In this document: positions 41,279 through 48,811 of the stretch, in pieces
Layout: every line of letters begins with the position of its first letter
Position numbering within the stretch: the stretch's first letter is position 1
From: JAFIEN01 sp051859505
GTDB lineage: Bacteria > Pseudomonadota > Alphaproteobacteria > Rhodobacterales > Rhodobacteraceae
Direction of reading: 5' to 3'
Assembly (NCBI GenBank): GCA_051859505.1
Contig: JBHYFN010000023.1
Span: 1 to 62,671, forward strand
Length of the DNA: 62,671 bases
Made by a program: the position numbers and the translations under genes
Notes under the pieces: model-generated
Told to the model about the DNA's origin: nothing
The model's input: only the letters and a program-made list of their open reading frames with translations
Database searches by the model: none

Positions 41279-41590
41279 GACATTCTCCATTGCGCTAAAA
41301 TAGGGTCATATGGCCCAATTGTAAAGTCCATATGACCTATCTGGTCAAAGAATTCCGCGCGAAACACCCCCGTTCTGATGTGATCTGATTTGAAGAGGAT
41401 TTGCCATCCGCTGGCACCACGGGAAGACTCACCCTGAAAACGCGGCACAGGACGACTTCGTGAAGACTTTGCAGGGTACGAACCGGCCTTCCCGCCTGAC
41501 AATCATCCAGCCCGCCTCTCCGCCTCAATTCCCGCCGCAATCCGCCCCGCAAAGCGGGCCATGCCTCTGATACCTTTGAAGGAGCCTTCC
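41279..41590. other. Divergent intergenic region between antitoxin and isomerase genes
   Basis: This 312-bp region holds the toxin-antitoxin promoter and operator at 41297-41337. The remaining part, towards the isomerase gene, shows a strong AAGGAG ribosome site before 41591 and no further gene. No clear plus-strand promoter could be assigned. Confidence 0.5.
41297..41337 (-). promoter_or_regulatory. Promoter and operator of the Xre-RES operon
   Basis: On the minus strand, TTTACA (complement of 41320-41325) and TATTTT (complement of 41297-41302) are spaced by exactly 17 bp, a good sigma70-type promoter. Perfect inverted repeats GGTCATATGG (41304-41313) and CCATATGACC (41328-41337) flank a 14-bp spacer. 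One lies between -35 and -10, the other just upstream of -35. This is the classic layout for autorepression by the antitoxin. Confidence 0.75.
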
Positions 41591-42412
41591 ATGTTCATCG
41601 CCACCAATGTCTACGGCTGGACCCAGCTTGCCCGCGCGGCCGGGCAGGAATTCGACCGCGCCGCAGCCATGGCACAGGCCCGCGCCGCCGGGCTGACCGG
41701 CTGGGAAGACGCGTTCCGCTCTGCCGCCGAGGTTGCCGCCGTCGCCGCCGATGCCGAGGCCGCGGGGCTGTCGATGCGCTCGGCCTATGTCTTTGGCGCC
41801 TTCCACGAAGAGGCGCTGGCCGCGCAATCCTCTGACGCCGCGCTTGCCATCTGCGACGCCGCCCTGCCCCATGGCGTGACCCGCTTCATCTCGAACCCCG
41901 ACCCGCTGCCCGGCGGCACCCCCAAGACCGACGCCCAGCTCAGGATCCAGTCCCGCGCGCTCGAGGCGCTTGGCCAGGCGATCCGGGCGCGCGGCGGCGC
42001 ATTGCTCTATCACACCCATGCGCCCGAAATGCAGATGGCGGCGCGCGAGTTTCACCACATGATGGCCGCGACCGATCCGGCGGCGCTGTCGCTTTGCCTG
42101 GATATCCACTGGGTCTATCGCGGCGCGGGCGATTCCATGGTCGCGCTTGAGGATATCATCCGCCTCTATGCCCCCCGCATCGGCGAACTGCACCTGCGCC
42201 AGTCGAAAGGCGGCATCTGGGACGAGACCCTGGGCGAGGGCGATATCGGTCTTGCCACTGTCGCCACGATGCTGGCCGACCGCGGGGTCAGGCCGCTCCT
42301 GACCCTTGAACATGCCTATGAGGAGGGCACCCCCAGCACGATGGACCCGGTCTCTGCCCATGCCGCCTCGGTCGCCACCACAACGCGCCTGTTCGGCGCC
42401 ATCGCCGCGTGA
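41591..42412 (+). CDS. Sugar phosphate isomerase/epimerase family protein
   Basis: This 273-aa TIM-barrel protein of the xylose-isomerase-like superfamily would isomerise or epimerise a sugar or sugar acid. Supporting segments are GWEDAF near the N-terminus, LLYHTHAPEM, LCLDIHWVYRGAG with metal-ligand type Asp/His, IGELHLRQSKGG, and LTLEHAYEEG at the end, where a catalytic Glu is expected. The start at 41591 (MFIATNVYGW) has GAAGGAG just upstream. It is the first of three overlapping genes (with the oxidoreductase and SDR) forming a sugar-oxidation operon. The substrate is unknown. Confidence 0.85.
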   Translation: MFIATNVYGWTQLARAAGQEFDRAAAMAQARAAGLTGWEDAFRSAAEVAAVAADAEAAGLSMRSAYVFGAFHEEALAAQSSDAALAICDAALPHGVTRFISNPDPLPGGTPKTDAQLRIQSRALEALGQAIRARGGALLYHTHAPEMQMAAREFHHMMAATDPAALSLCLDIHWVYRGAGDSMVALEDIIRLYAPRIGELHLRQSKGGIWDETLGEGDIGLATVATMLADRGVRPLLTLEHAYEEGTPSTMDPVSAHAASVATTTRLFGAIAA

Positions 42413-43512
42413 GTGCCATGCGCATCCTTCTGATCGGCGCGGGCGCCATCGCCCATCACCACGCCGCCGCCGCCCGCCTTCTGCCCGCCAGCGCCATCCT
42501 CGCCGCCGATCCCTCGGCCGAGGCGCGCGCCGCCTTCGCCGCGGCCTTTCCCGAAGCCAGCCTCTTTGACACACCCGAGGCGATGCTTGCCACCGCGAAA
42601 GGCGCCGAGGATATCGTCGTCGTGGCCGTGCCGCCCTGGCTGCACGAAGAGATGACCTGCCTTGCCTTTGCCGCCGGCTATCATGTGCTCTGCGAAAAGC
42701 CGCTGGCCCGCAGCCTTGCCGAGCTTGACCGGATGCTGGCTTCCGCCACCGCCGCGGGGCGCGAGCTTGGGGATTGCGCGATCCGCTTCAACGCCCAGCC
42801 CGCGATGACGCGCGCCCGCGCGCTTCTGGCCGAGGGGGCGACCGGGCCGCTGAACCTTGTGCGGATGATCCACCGCAATCCCCGGATGCGCCCCGGCATC
42901 GAATACCAGCCGACCAGCCGCTGGTTCCTTGATCCCGAAAAGGCCGGCGGCGGGGTGCTGATGGATTGGTCGGTCTATGATGTCTCGATGCTGTTCGATG
43001 TGCTGCGGCCGGTGTCGGTCACGGTCGAGGCGGCGCATCTGGCCCGGATCTCGGGCCGCGACGACCCGCCCGATCACCCGGCCCTTGTGGAAAGCCATGT
43101 CGCCGCGATGCTGCGGCTTGCGCTGCCCGACGGCCAGAGCGTGCCGCTTGTCTATGAGCGCGCCAATGGCGTGAACGGCCCGGCCCTGTCGGAACTGTCG
43201 GTCGAAGGCGCGGGCGGCGGGCTGAGCTGGCAATGGCTGCCGCCCTATGAAGGGGACCGGACGATCCTGACCCGCCATGTGGATGCGGGGCCAAAGCTCG
43301 AGACCGTCACCGAAAGCCTGCCGATGGAGGGGCATCCCCATTTCCACCACCAGCCCCTGCTGGCCCTGGCGGCCCGGATCCGCGGGGCCGCATCCGCGGC
43401 GCTGTCTCTGGCGGATCTGCGTTTCAACTTCGCCACCATCGCCGCCATTCAGGCCACCGCAGCGGGCAAGGGTCCGGTGACGGTGGCCAGAGCGGCGGAC
43501 CGCGCCCCATGA
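42409..43512 (+). CDS. Gfo/Idh/MocA-family NAD(P)-dependent sugar oxidoreductase
   Basis: This 367-aa (or 364-aa) oxidoreductase has an N-terminal Rossmann fold (ILLIGAGAIAHHHA) and the family's catalytic-lysine motif HVLCEKPLA near residue 95. A C-terminal alpha/beta domain carries GGGVLMDWSVYD. Members oxidise or reduce sugars, inositols or sugar acids. The GTG at 42409 overlaps the upstream stop (GTGA). An in-frame ATG at 42418 (MRILLIG) is equally likely. Its own stop overlaps the next gene's ATG. Confidence 0.9.
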   Translation: MSAMRILLIGAGAIAHHHAAAARLLPASAILAADPSAEARAAFAAAFPEASLFDTPEAMLATAKGAEDIVVVAVPPWLHEEMTCLAFAAGYHVLCEKPLARSLAELDRMLASATAAGRELGDCAIRFNAQPAMTRARALLAEGATGPLNLVRMIHRNPRMRPGIEYQPTSRWFLDPEKAGGGVLMDWSVYDVSMLFDVLRPVSVTVEAAHLARISGRDDPPDHPALVESHVAAMLRLALPDGQSVPLVYERANGVNGPALSELSVEGAGGGLSWQWLPPYEGDRTILTRHVDAGPKLETVTESLPMEGHPHFHHQPLLALAARIRGAASAALSLADLRFNFATIAAIQATAAGKGPVTVARAADRAP

Positions 43513-44261
43513 TCCCCGACGACCTGCGCGACCTGCGCGTCGCCATCATCGGTGCGGCCAGCGGCATCGGGCGCGCCGTGGCCGAGGGCTTTGCCACGGC
43601 GGGCGCGCGCCTCGCGCTGGCCGATCTCTCGCCCGCCATCGCCGAAGCTGCCCAGGAGGTTCGGGCCGTGGCGGCGATCCGGGGCGATGTCTCGGAGGAA
43701 GAGGACGCCGCAGCCATGATCGCAGAGGCTGCCGAGGCGCTGGCGGGGCTGGATGTCCTGATCAATGTCGCCGGGATCCAGATCGTCGGGGATGTCACCG
43801 AGACCAGTGCCGCCGACTGGGACAGGCTGATGGCCGTCAACCTGCGCGGCCCGTTCCTGACCTGCCGCGCCGCGATCCCGCATCTGGAGGCATCTGCGCG
43901 CGGGGCGATCATCAACACGGCCTCGATCGCGGGGCTGCGTGGCGGGCCGGGGGCGACCGGCTATGCCGCCTCGAAAGCGGGGCTGATCACCTTCACCAGC
44001 GCGCTGGCGCTTGAGCTTGCGCCGCGCGGGATCACGGTGAATTCCGTCTGCCCGGGCTGGGTGGATACGGGGTTCAACGCGCCGATCATCCGGCATCTGG
44101 GCGGGTCCGATGCGCATGACGCCCTTGTCCGTTCCGGCGTGCCACTTGGCCGGCAGGGCCTGCCCGGGGATATCGCGCCGACCTATCTGTTCCTCGCCTC
44201 GCTCGGCGCCCGCTATACCACGGCGCAATCGCTGATCGTGGATGGCGGTCTTTGCAGTTGA
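43509..44261 (+). CDS. Short-chain dehydrogenase/reductase (SDR)
   Basis: This 250-aa classical SDR has the cofactor motif GAASGIG, NVAG near residue 88, and the catalytic tyrosine and lysine in GYAASKAG. The C-terminal VDGGL is typical. It would oxidise or reduce a sugar-derived alcohol or ketone in the same pathway as the two upstream enzymes. It is the last gene of the operon and is followed by the GC-rich terminator-like region and the scaffold gap. Confidence 0.92.
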   Translation: MIPDDLRDLRVAIIGAASGIGRAVAEGFATAGARLALADLSPAIAEAAQEVRAVAAIRGDVSEEEDAAAMIAEAAEALAGLDVLINVAGIQIVGDVTETSAADWDRLMAVNLRGPFLTCRAAIPHLEASARGAIINTASIAGLRGGPGATGYAASKAGLITFTSALALELAPRGITVNSVCPGWVDTGFNAPIIRHLGGSDAHDALVRSGVPLGRQGLPGDIAPTYLFLASLGARYTTAQSLIVDGGLCS

Positions 44262-44291
44262 AGAGCTGTGGCCCTTGCCCGAGGGGAGGCA

Positions 44292-44322
44292 GGGGGGCTC
44301 TGCCCCCCGCCGCTGACGCGGC
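44292..44322 (+). terminator. Terminator-like double hairpin after the SDR gene
   Basis: GGGGGGC-tct-GCCCCCC (44292-44308) and GCCGC-tgac-GCGGC (44309-44322) form two adjacent stems. They are followed by the C-run and ATATTTT of the repeat at 44323. The layout fits a transcription terminator for the isomerase-oxidoreductase-SDR operon. Confidence 0.6.
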
Positions 44323-44353
44323 CCCCCCGGGATATTTTCAAACAAAAGAAGCA
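44323..44353. repeat. 31-bp intergenic motif, copy 2
   Basis: This is identical to 24-54: a C-run, GGGATATTTTC and an A-rich tail ending AAAAGAAGCA. It is immediately followed by the N run. It probably forms the AT-rich tail of the terminator described above. Confidence 0.8.
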
Positions 44354-44361
44354 NNNNNNNN
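44354..44361. other. Assembly gap (eight N) with low-quality flank
   Basis: Eight N are followed by a C-run, a T-run and very long G homopolymers (about 44388-44425), which look unreliable. The true length and content are unknown. Reading frames across this point are artefacts. Confidence 0.95.
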
Positions 44362-44499
44362 CCCCCCGGGTTTTTTCCCACACACATCCCGGGGGGGGGG
44401 GGGTACGGGGGGGGGGGGGGGGGGCGCGGATTGGGGCGGGGTCGGGGCGCAGGGCGGGAAGGCGCGGGGCGGGCCGGGCCCGATCCGGGGCCGACGCCC

Positions 44500-45447
44500 T
44501 CAGCCCGGATGCGGCGCCTTCTGTCGGGCGATCACCCCCACCACGGCGGCCAGAAGCTGGGCCGCGTTCAGTGCGCCGATCCCGTCGATATCGCGTTCGG
44601 GCATGAACTCCACCATGTCGAAGGCGACGATCGGCCCCCGCGCGGCCGCGCCCCGGATCAGGTCCAGCACCTGCCCATAGCTCAGGCCGCCCGCCGTGCG
44701 GCCGATCACCCCCGGCATCACCGAAGGATCCAGCGCGTCGAGATCGAGGCAGATCGCCATCGGCTGACCTTCGGGCAGGGCGGCAAGGGCGCGGGCGATG
44801 CCGTCGCGCTGCACCTCGGCGGCCGGCACGAAGACGACGCCCGCCGCCACCGCATCCGCCACATCGCCGGCCCGCGCCGAGCCGATCCCCCGCTGGCCCA
44901 CCTGCACGATGCGGGCGACATGGTCCATCTCCTGCGCGCGCCGCATGGTCGAGGACAGGCCAAGCCGTTCGCCCTGCACCTCGTCGCGCCAGTCGACATG
45001 GGCGTCGATCTGCAGGATGCTGATCGGCCCGTCGGTGCCAAGCGCCTGCAGCATCGGCAAGGGCACGCTGTCGTCGCCGCCCACAAGCACCGGCACCCCG
45101 CCCGCGGCCCGCACGGCGGCGACGGCTTCCCGTATCCGGGTGCGATTGCCCTCGGGATCGGCGGGATCGACGGCGACCTCGCCGCAATCCACCCCCTGCA
45201 CCCCGTCGGGCAGGACCGGCCCGCCCAGATCGAAGTTCCAATGGCCGAAGTTCGGCGCATAATCGCCCGATGCCGCCCGCAGCGCCGAAGGCGCGCCCGC
45301 GCAATAGGCCCCGACATTGGCATAGGGCGTGGCGCAGGCGGCCGACAGGATCTGGACCTTTGCCCCGGTCCCTCCCGGCCTGGCCGAGGGCAGGCCGAAA
45401 AAGGTCTCGACCGCCGCGCCTCCGAACATTTCCCGAAAACTCGCCAT
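44500..45447 (-). CDS. Arginase/agmatinase family ureohydrolase
   Basis: This 315-aa binuclear-metal hydrolase of the ureohydrolase family releases urea from arginine, agmatine or another guanidino compound. Metal-ligand motifs IDAHVDW and LDLDALDPSVMPG are intact. The first motif reads VGGDDSVPLP, with Asp (D126) where most members have His (GGDHS). The start at 45447 (MASFREMFGG) is preferred. The upstream frame overlaps the mannosidase gene. It is the last gene of the LacI-GH38 unit, an odd partner for sugar genes. The specific guanidino substrate cannot be told. Confidence 0.88.
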   Translation of the reverse strand: MASFREMFGGAAVETFFGLPSARPGGTGAKVQILSAACATPYANVGAYCAGAPSALRAASGDYAPNFGHWNFDLGGPVLPDGVQGVDCGEVAVDPADPEGNRTRIREAVAAVRAAGGVPVLVGGDDSVPLPMLQALGTDGPISILQIDAHVDWRDEVQGERLGLSSTMRRAQEMDHVARIVQVGQRGIGSARAGDVADAVAAGVVFVPAAEVQRDGIARALAALPEGQPMAICLDLDALDPSVMPGVIGRTAGGLSYGQVLDLIRGAAARGPIVAFDMVEFMPERDIDGIGALNAAQLLAAVVGVIARQKAPHPG

Positions 45448-45514
45448 CGCCTTGCCGCCCCTTGCTGCCCCTTGCACCGTTTCGGGCGCAGTCTGGGTCC
45501 GCGATGCGGCAGGA

Positions 45515-47458
45515 TCAAGCGGCTTCGACGGATCCGGGCCCGAGCGCGATGACGAACCTGGCCCGCAGGTCGCCCTCCCACCACTGGGGAAAGTTCGTCC
45601 CCCATTTGTTGTTGTAGAGGTTGAACCGGATCCCCGGTCCAAGGTCGGGCGGATCCGCGTTGAACCGCATGAACGGCCAGGCAAGGGGCGCGACAAGCGG
45701 GGTGTCCAGCGGCTCGATCCGCAGGGCGGAGCAGCGCACCGCCGCCACCGCCTGAAGCTGACCGCCGCCGCGCGGCACGGTTCGGCTGCCATCCTGCCAC
45801 AGGCCCATCCGAAGGTAGTCCCAGCGGCCCTCCCCCGCCCCCTCCCCAGAAAGCGCAACCTCGACGAACCCCGCCTCGGGCATCCGGTTGGCGGGCTTGG
45901 CGCGCAGCGTGAAGGACAGCTCGACCCGCGCCGCGTCCAGCGGCCGGAGGCTCAGCACGACATGGTCGGGCGCGCCAAGATCGCGGCGCGCGCCCGCGTC
46001 CTGCCGCAGCCAGAGCGTCGCCCCCTCTGCCGCGACCGGCCGCGGCACCGCCACGCCGGAACGCGCGGTGACGGCATCGGCCAGACCGGGCTTGTCATGG
46101 TCCAGCACGGCCCATTCCTCGCGGTGGGTCAGATAGCTGTCCATATGGGCGGCCATGTCCGAGCGGTCATAGCTTTCGTGGCGATAGCCGATCCGGCAGG
46201 AAAGCCGCCGCCCCCCCGGATCGGTGATCGCGGTCAGATCGCCGGTCTGCGGGTCATACTCCGCCCGCCACCCCCCGGCCTCGAGCGGCGCGGCCACGCC
46301 CCCTGAAGCCGGGATCGCGCGGGCAGGCTCCGGCGCGGTCCAGGCCGCTTCGGCAAGCGCCCGGTCGCCCTCGGGCAACAGCGCAACGGCCGCGTCCATA
46401 TAGGCGCGCTGTTCGGCCCAGGATTGCGCGGCATGAAGGAACCGCGGATCGCTGTCGCGCAGGCTTTCGAAGGCGGGCCGGTCCCAGGCGGTGTCGTCGC
46501 GCAGCCAGCTCTTGATATCGACGCCGCAGGTATGTTCCGCCACCAGCGCAAGCGCCCGGCCGAAATCGGCCTGTTCGGGCGTGGCGCCGGCCGCGTCGAA
46601 GCGGTCGTAAAGCCGCTGCAGGGCCAGGAAGCGCGCCGTCTTGGCCGGGTCGCTGGCGCTGCCGTGAATCCAGCTGTCGCCGATCTCGGCCTCGACCACG
46701 GGGAGGCTCTCGCGCCGCGCCCAGACGACATCGGCCCAGGCCTCGAGCGTCGAGGCCACCAGCCGCCGCCCCGGCAGCTCGCGCCGCAGCTCGCGCCAGA
46801 CTTCGGCGGCCTGCGGCACGGTCTGGGGGCCCATGTTGTCATTGGTATGGGCGAAGGTCAGCCCCTCGTCGAACCCCTCGGGCAGATGGGTCGCGCCATA
46901 GGCGTTCTGATACATGACCACCACCTCGGACCCGTCCGGGGCGCGCCAGCGGAACAGGTCGGGCACATCGGGCACCGGGCAGGCGGTGTTCACCCCCAGA
47001 TGCAGGAACCGCACCCCGGCCTGCGCCAGAAGCGGCACCATCCCGATCACATGCCCCGGCACATCGGTCATCTTCGCCGCCCGCGTCACCATCCCGAACC
47101 GCGCGTCAAGGATCTGCGAATAGGACAGCCCCGCCCGGAACAGCGCCGGCGACATCAGTTCGGTATGGGTGGTGAAGGGCAGCGCGTGCCAGCGGATCAG
47201 CCCGCGCCCGATCGCCTCTTCCAGCCGGGCGACGCGGGCCTTGTCCTGGGTGGCAAGGTGATCGTGGATCAGCCAGGCGCCGGTCGTCCAGATGAAGGCG
47301 GGCTCCTCGGGGTTCACGCGCCAGAAATGGGTCGCGGTGTCGATGGCCTGGGGAATGAAGCGGTCGTGATATTCGGCCCGCACCCGCGCGGCCAGATCGG
47401 TGAAGCCGATGTCCAGATGGGTCTTGAAGATCACATGGACCAGCGGATCCATCGTCAC
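45515..47458 (-). CDS. GH38-like (alpha-mannosidase-type, DUF5054) glycosidase
   Basis: This 647-aa protein has a catalytic domain like family 38 alpha-mannosidases. The N-terminus VHVIFKTHLDIGFTD carries the HxDxG-type metal site, and PGHVIGMVPLLAQAGVRFLHLG and APDGSEVVVMYQNAYG follow. The C-terminal half is beta-rich. It lacks a signal peptide, so it acts in the cytoplasm on an imported oligosaccharide or glycoside. The GTG at 47458 overlaps the LacI stop. An ATG at 47452 is the alternative start. The likely substrate enters through the divergent ABC importer. Confidence 0.82.
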   Translation of the reverse strand: MTMDPLVHVIFKTHLDIGFTDLAARVRAEYHDRFIPQAIDTATHFWRVNPEEPAFIWTTGAWLIHDHLATQDKARVARLEEAIGRGLIRWHALPFTTHTELMSPALFRAGLSYSQILDARFGMVTRAAKMTDVPGHVIGMVPLLAQAGVRFLHLGVNTACPVPDVPDLFRWRAPDGSEVVVMYQNAYGATHLPEGFDEGLTFAHTNDNMGPQTVPQAAEVWRELRRELPGRRLVASTLEAWADVVWARRESLPVVEAEIGDSWIHGSASDPAKTARFLALQRLYDRFDAAGATPEQADFGRALALVAEHTCGVDIKSWLRDDTAWDRPAFESLRDSDPRFLHAAQSWAEQRAYMDAAVALLPEGDRALAEAAWTAPEPARAIPASGGVAAPLEAGGWRAEYDPQTGDLTAITDPGGRRLSCRIGYRHESYDRSDMAAHMDSYLTHREEWAVLDHDKPGLADAVTARSGVAVPRPVAAEGATLWLRQDAGARRDLGAPDHVVLSLRPLDAARVELSFTLRAKPANRMPEAGFVEVALSGEGAGEGRWDYLRMGLWQDGSRTVPRGGGQLQAVAAVRCSALRIEPLDTPLVAPLAWPFMRFNADPPDLGPGIRFNLYNNKWGTNFPQWWEGDLRARFVIALGPGSVEAA

Positions 47459-48495
47459 ACCGTTCCCCGCACGACAAGCTGCGTGCCCACCGATTCAACC
47501 AGCGGCGGCGCGTCGGGCGATTTCAGCCGGCGCAGGATCAGCCGCACCAGCGCCGCCACCCGTTCGGACAGGTCTATGCGAACGGTGGTCAGGTCATAGG
47601 CCTTCCAATGCGCCTGCGCGATATCGTCGAAGCCGATCACCCGCACATCCCCCGGCACCGTCAGGCCAAGCTCGTGGCGCAGCGCGTCGATGGCGCCGAA
47701 GGCGCTCACGTCATTGGCGGCGATGATCGCATCCACCGGATCGCCGATGCGGAACTGGTCCACGATGGCGCGATAGGCCGTGTCATAGGTGAAATCGCCG
47801 GGCACAACGACCGGTTCGCCCAGGCCGCGCTCTTCCATCACCGCGCGCACCGTCCCGAGGCGCTCGGACGAGGCGATGGATTGCGGCGCCCCGGCGATGA
47901 AGGCGAAGCTGCGCGCGCCATGCCCCTGCATCAGGGCGATGCCCTGCGCGATCCCGGTCATCTGGTTCACGTTCAGCCGGTCGAACCGCGGGCCGCCGTC
48001 CACCCCGTCCGGGGCCTCGGTCTCGGAGGGATAGCAGACATAGATCGGCACCGCCCGGTCCAGAACGCGGGCCAGCGTGGTGGGGCGGACATTCTCGGTG
48101 AAGGTGATGACCGAATCGGGGTTGAAGCCGCGCATGTAGGTCAGCAGCGTCTCGTCCATCTGATGATCGGTCCGCGTCTTGAACAGCAACGTCGCAAAGC
48201 CCGCGCCCTGCAGGGCGGTGGTCAGGGCGTCGATCTCCTGGCTTTCCCAGGGGCTGCAGACATCGGGGACGATCACCCCCACCAGATGCGACCGGCCCGT
48301 CACCATCGACCGCGCGGCCATGTCGGGCGTGTAGTTCAGCTCGCTCGCGATGCGCAGGATCTCGCGCCGCTTTTCGGGCTTGATCGAGGCATTGGGGTTG
48401 AAGGCGCGCGAGACCGCCACCCGCGAAACCTTGGCCCGCTCGGCCACCATCGCCGCGGTGGCGCGTCGGTTGGACAGGGATCCGATTTCGCTCAA
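47455..48495 (-). CDS. LacI-family transcriptional regulator
   Basis: This 346-aa repressor has an N-terminal LacI helix-turn-helix (TAAMVAERAKVSRVAVSRAFNPNA) with the hinge region, and a sugar-binding periplasmic-protein-like domain (LVGVIVPDVCSPWESQEIDAL, FGAIDALRHELGL, VRVIGFDDIAQAHW). The start is TTG at 48495. A stop lies in frame upstream, and the DNA-binding domain needs these residues. It heads the minus-strand unit with the GH38-like gene and faces the ABC importer across two LacI-type operator candidates. Confidence 0.93.
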   Translation of the reverse strand: MSEIGSLSNRRATAAMVAERAKVSRVAVSRAFNPNASIKPEKRREILRIASELNYTPDMAARSMVTGRSHLVGVIVPDVCSPWESQEIDALTTALQGAGFATLLFKTRTDHQMDETLLTYMRGFNPDSVITFTENVRPTTLARVLDRAVPIYVCYPSETEAPDGVDGGPRFDRLNVNQMTGIAQGIALMQGHGARSFAFIAGAPQSIASSERLGTVRAVMEERGLGEPVVVPGDFTYDTAYRAIVDQFRIGDPVDAIIAANDVSAFGAIDALRHELGLTVPGDVRVIGFDDIAQAHWKAYDLTTVRIDLSERVAALVRLILRRLKSPDAPPLVESVGTQLVVRGTV

Positions 48496-48517
48496 CTGCC
48501 TGATCTGCCCGGATTAT

Positions 48518-48531
48518 TGCAATCGTGTTCA
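48518..48531. promoter_or_regulatory. LacI-type operator candidate 1
   Basis: TGCAATCGTGTTCA has the central CG of LacI-family sites and differs from the copy at 48705 by two bases. It lies about 23 bp upstream of the lacI-like start codon, so it may mediate autoregulation. Confidence 0.5.
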
Positions 48532-48704
48532 CATCGGATCATGCCCGCAGCGCAGACGGGTGTCAACATGCTCACCAACATGGCAAGAGCGTTCGATCAT
48601 GTTTTATTGATGTATCAAGAGTCATCTCGCGCTGGCGTCGTGAAATCGTCCCGACTGTCATTCCCATGTCATTATCCCCCGCCAGTTTAGTGGTTGACAG
48701 ATTT

Positions 48705-48718
48705 TGAAAGCGTGTTCA
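48705..48718. promoter_or_regulatory. LacI-type operator candidate 2, over the importer promoter
   Basis: TGAAAGCGTGTTCA has matching TGAAnnC and GnnTTCA half-sites. It starts five bases after TTGACA, within the expected spacer. Binding would block RNA polymerase. With the copy at 48518 it could form a repression loop of about 187 bp. Confidence 0.6.
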
Positions 48719-48811
48719 CTCTTGCTCTCGCGAGTTCGGGTTCAGGAGGGAGCACGTCTTCGCCAACGGGTGCCTGTGCGATCCGGCACCGCCATCAGGA
48801 GGAAGAACGAA

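Larger units (their letters stand above)
48496..48811. other. Divergent promoter region, LacI and ABC importer
   Basis: This 316-bp intergenic region has two operator candidates, 48518-48531 and 48705-48718. A plus-strand -35 (TTGACA, 48694-48699) lies just before the second, so the operator sits in the -35 to -10 interval of the importer promoter. The -10 itself is weak. No gene is seen. Confidence 0.6.

Noticed and set aside
44213..45304. Open frames reading through the N run
   Set aside because: They cross unknown bases and homopolymers. The real genes on either side end before the gap.
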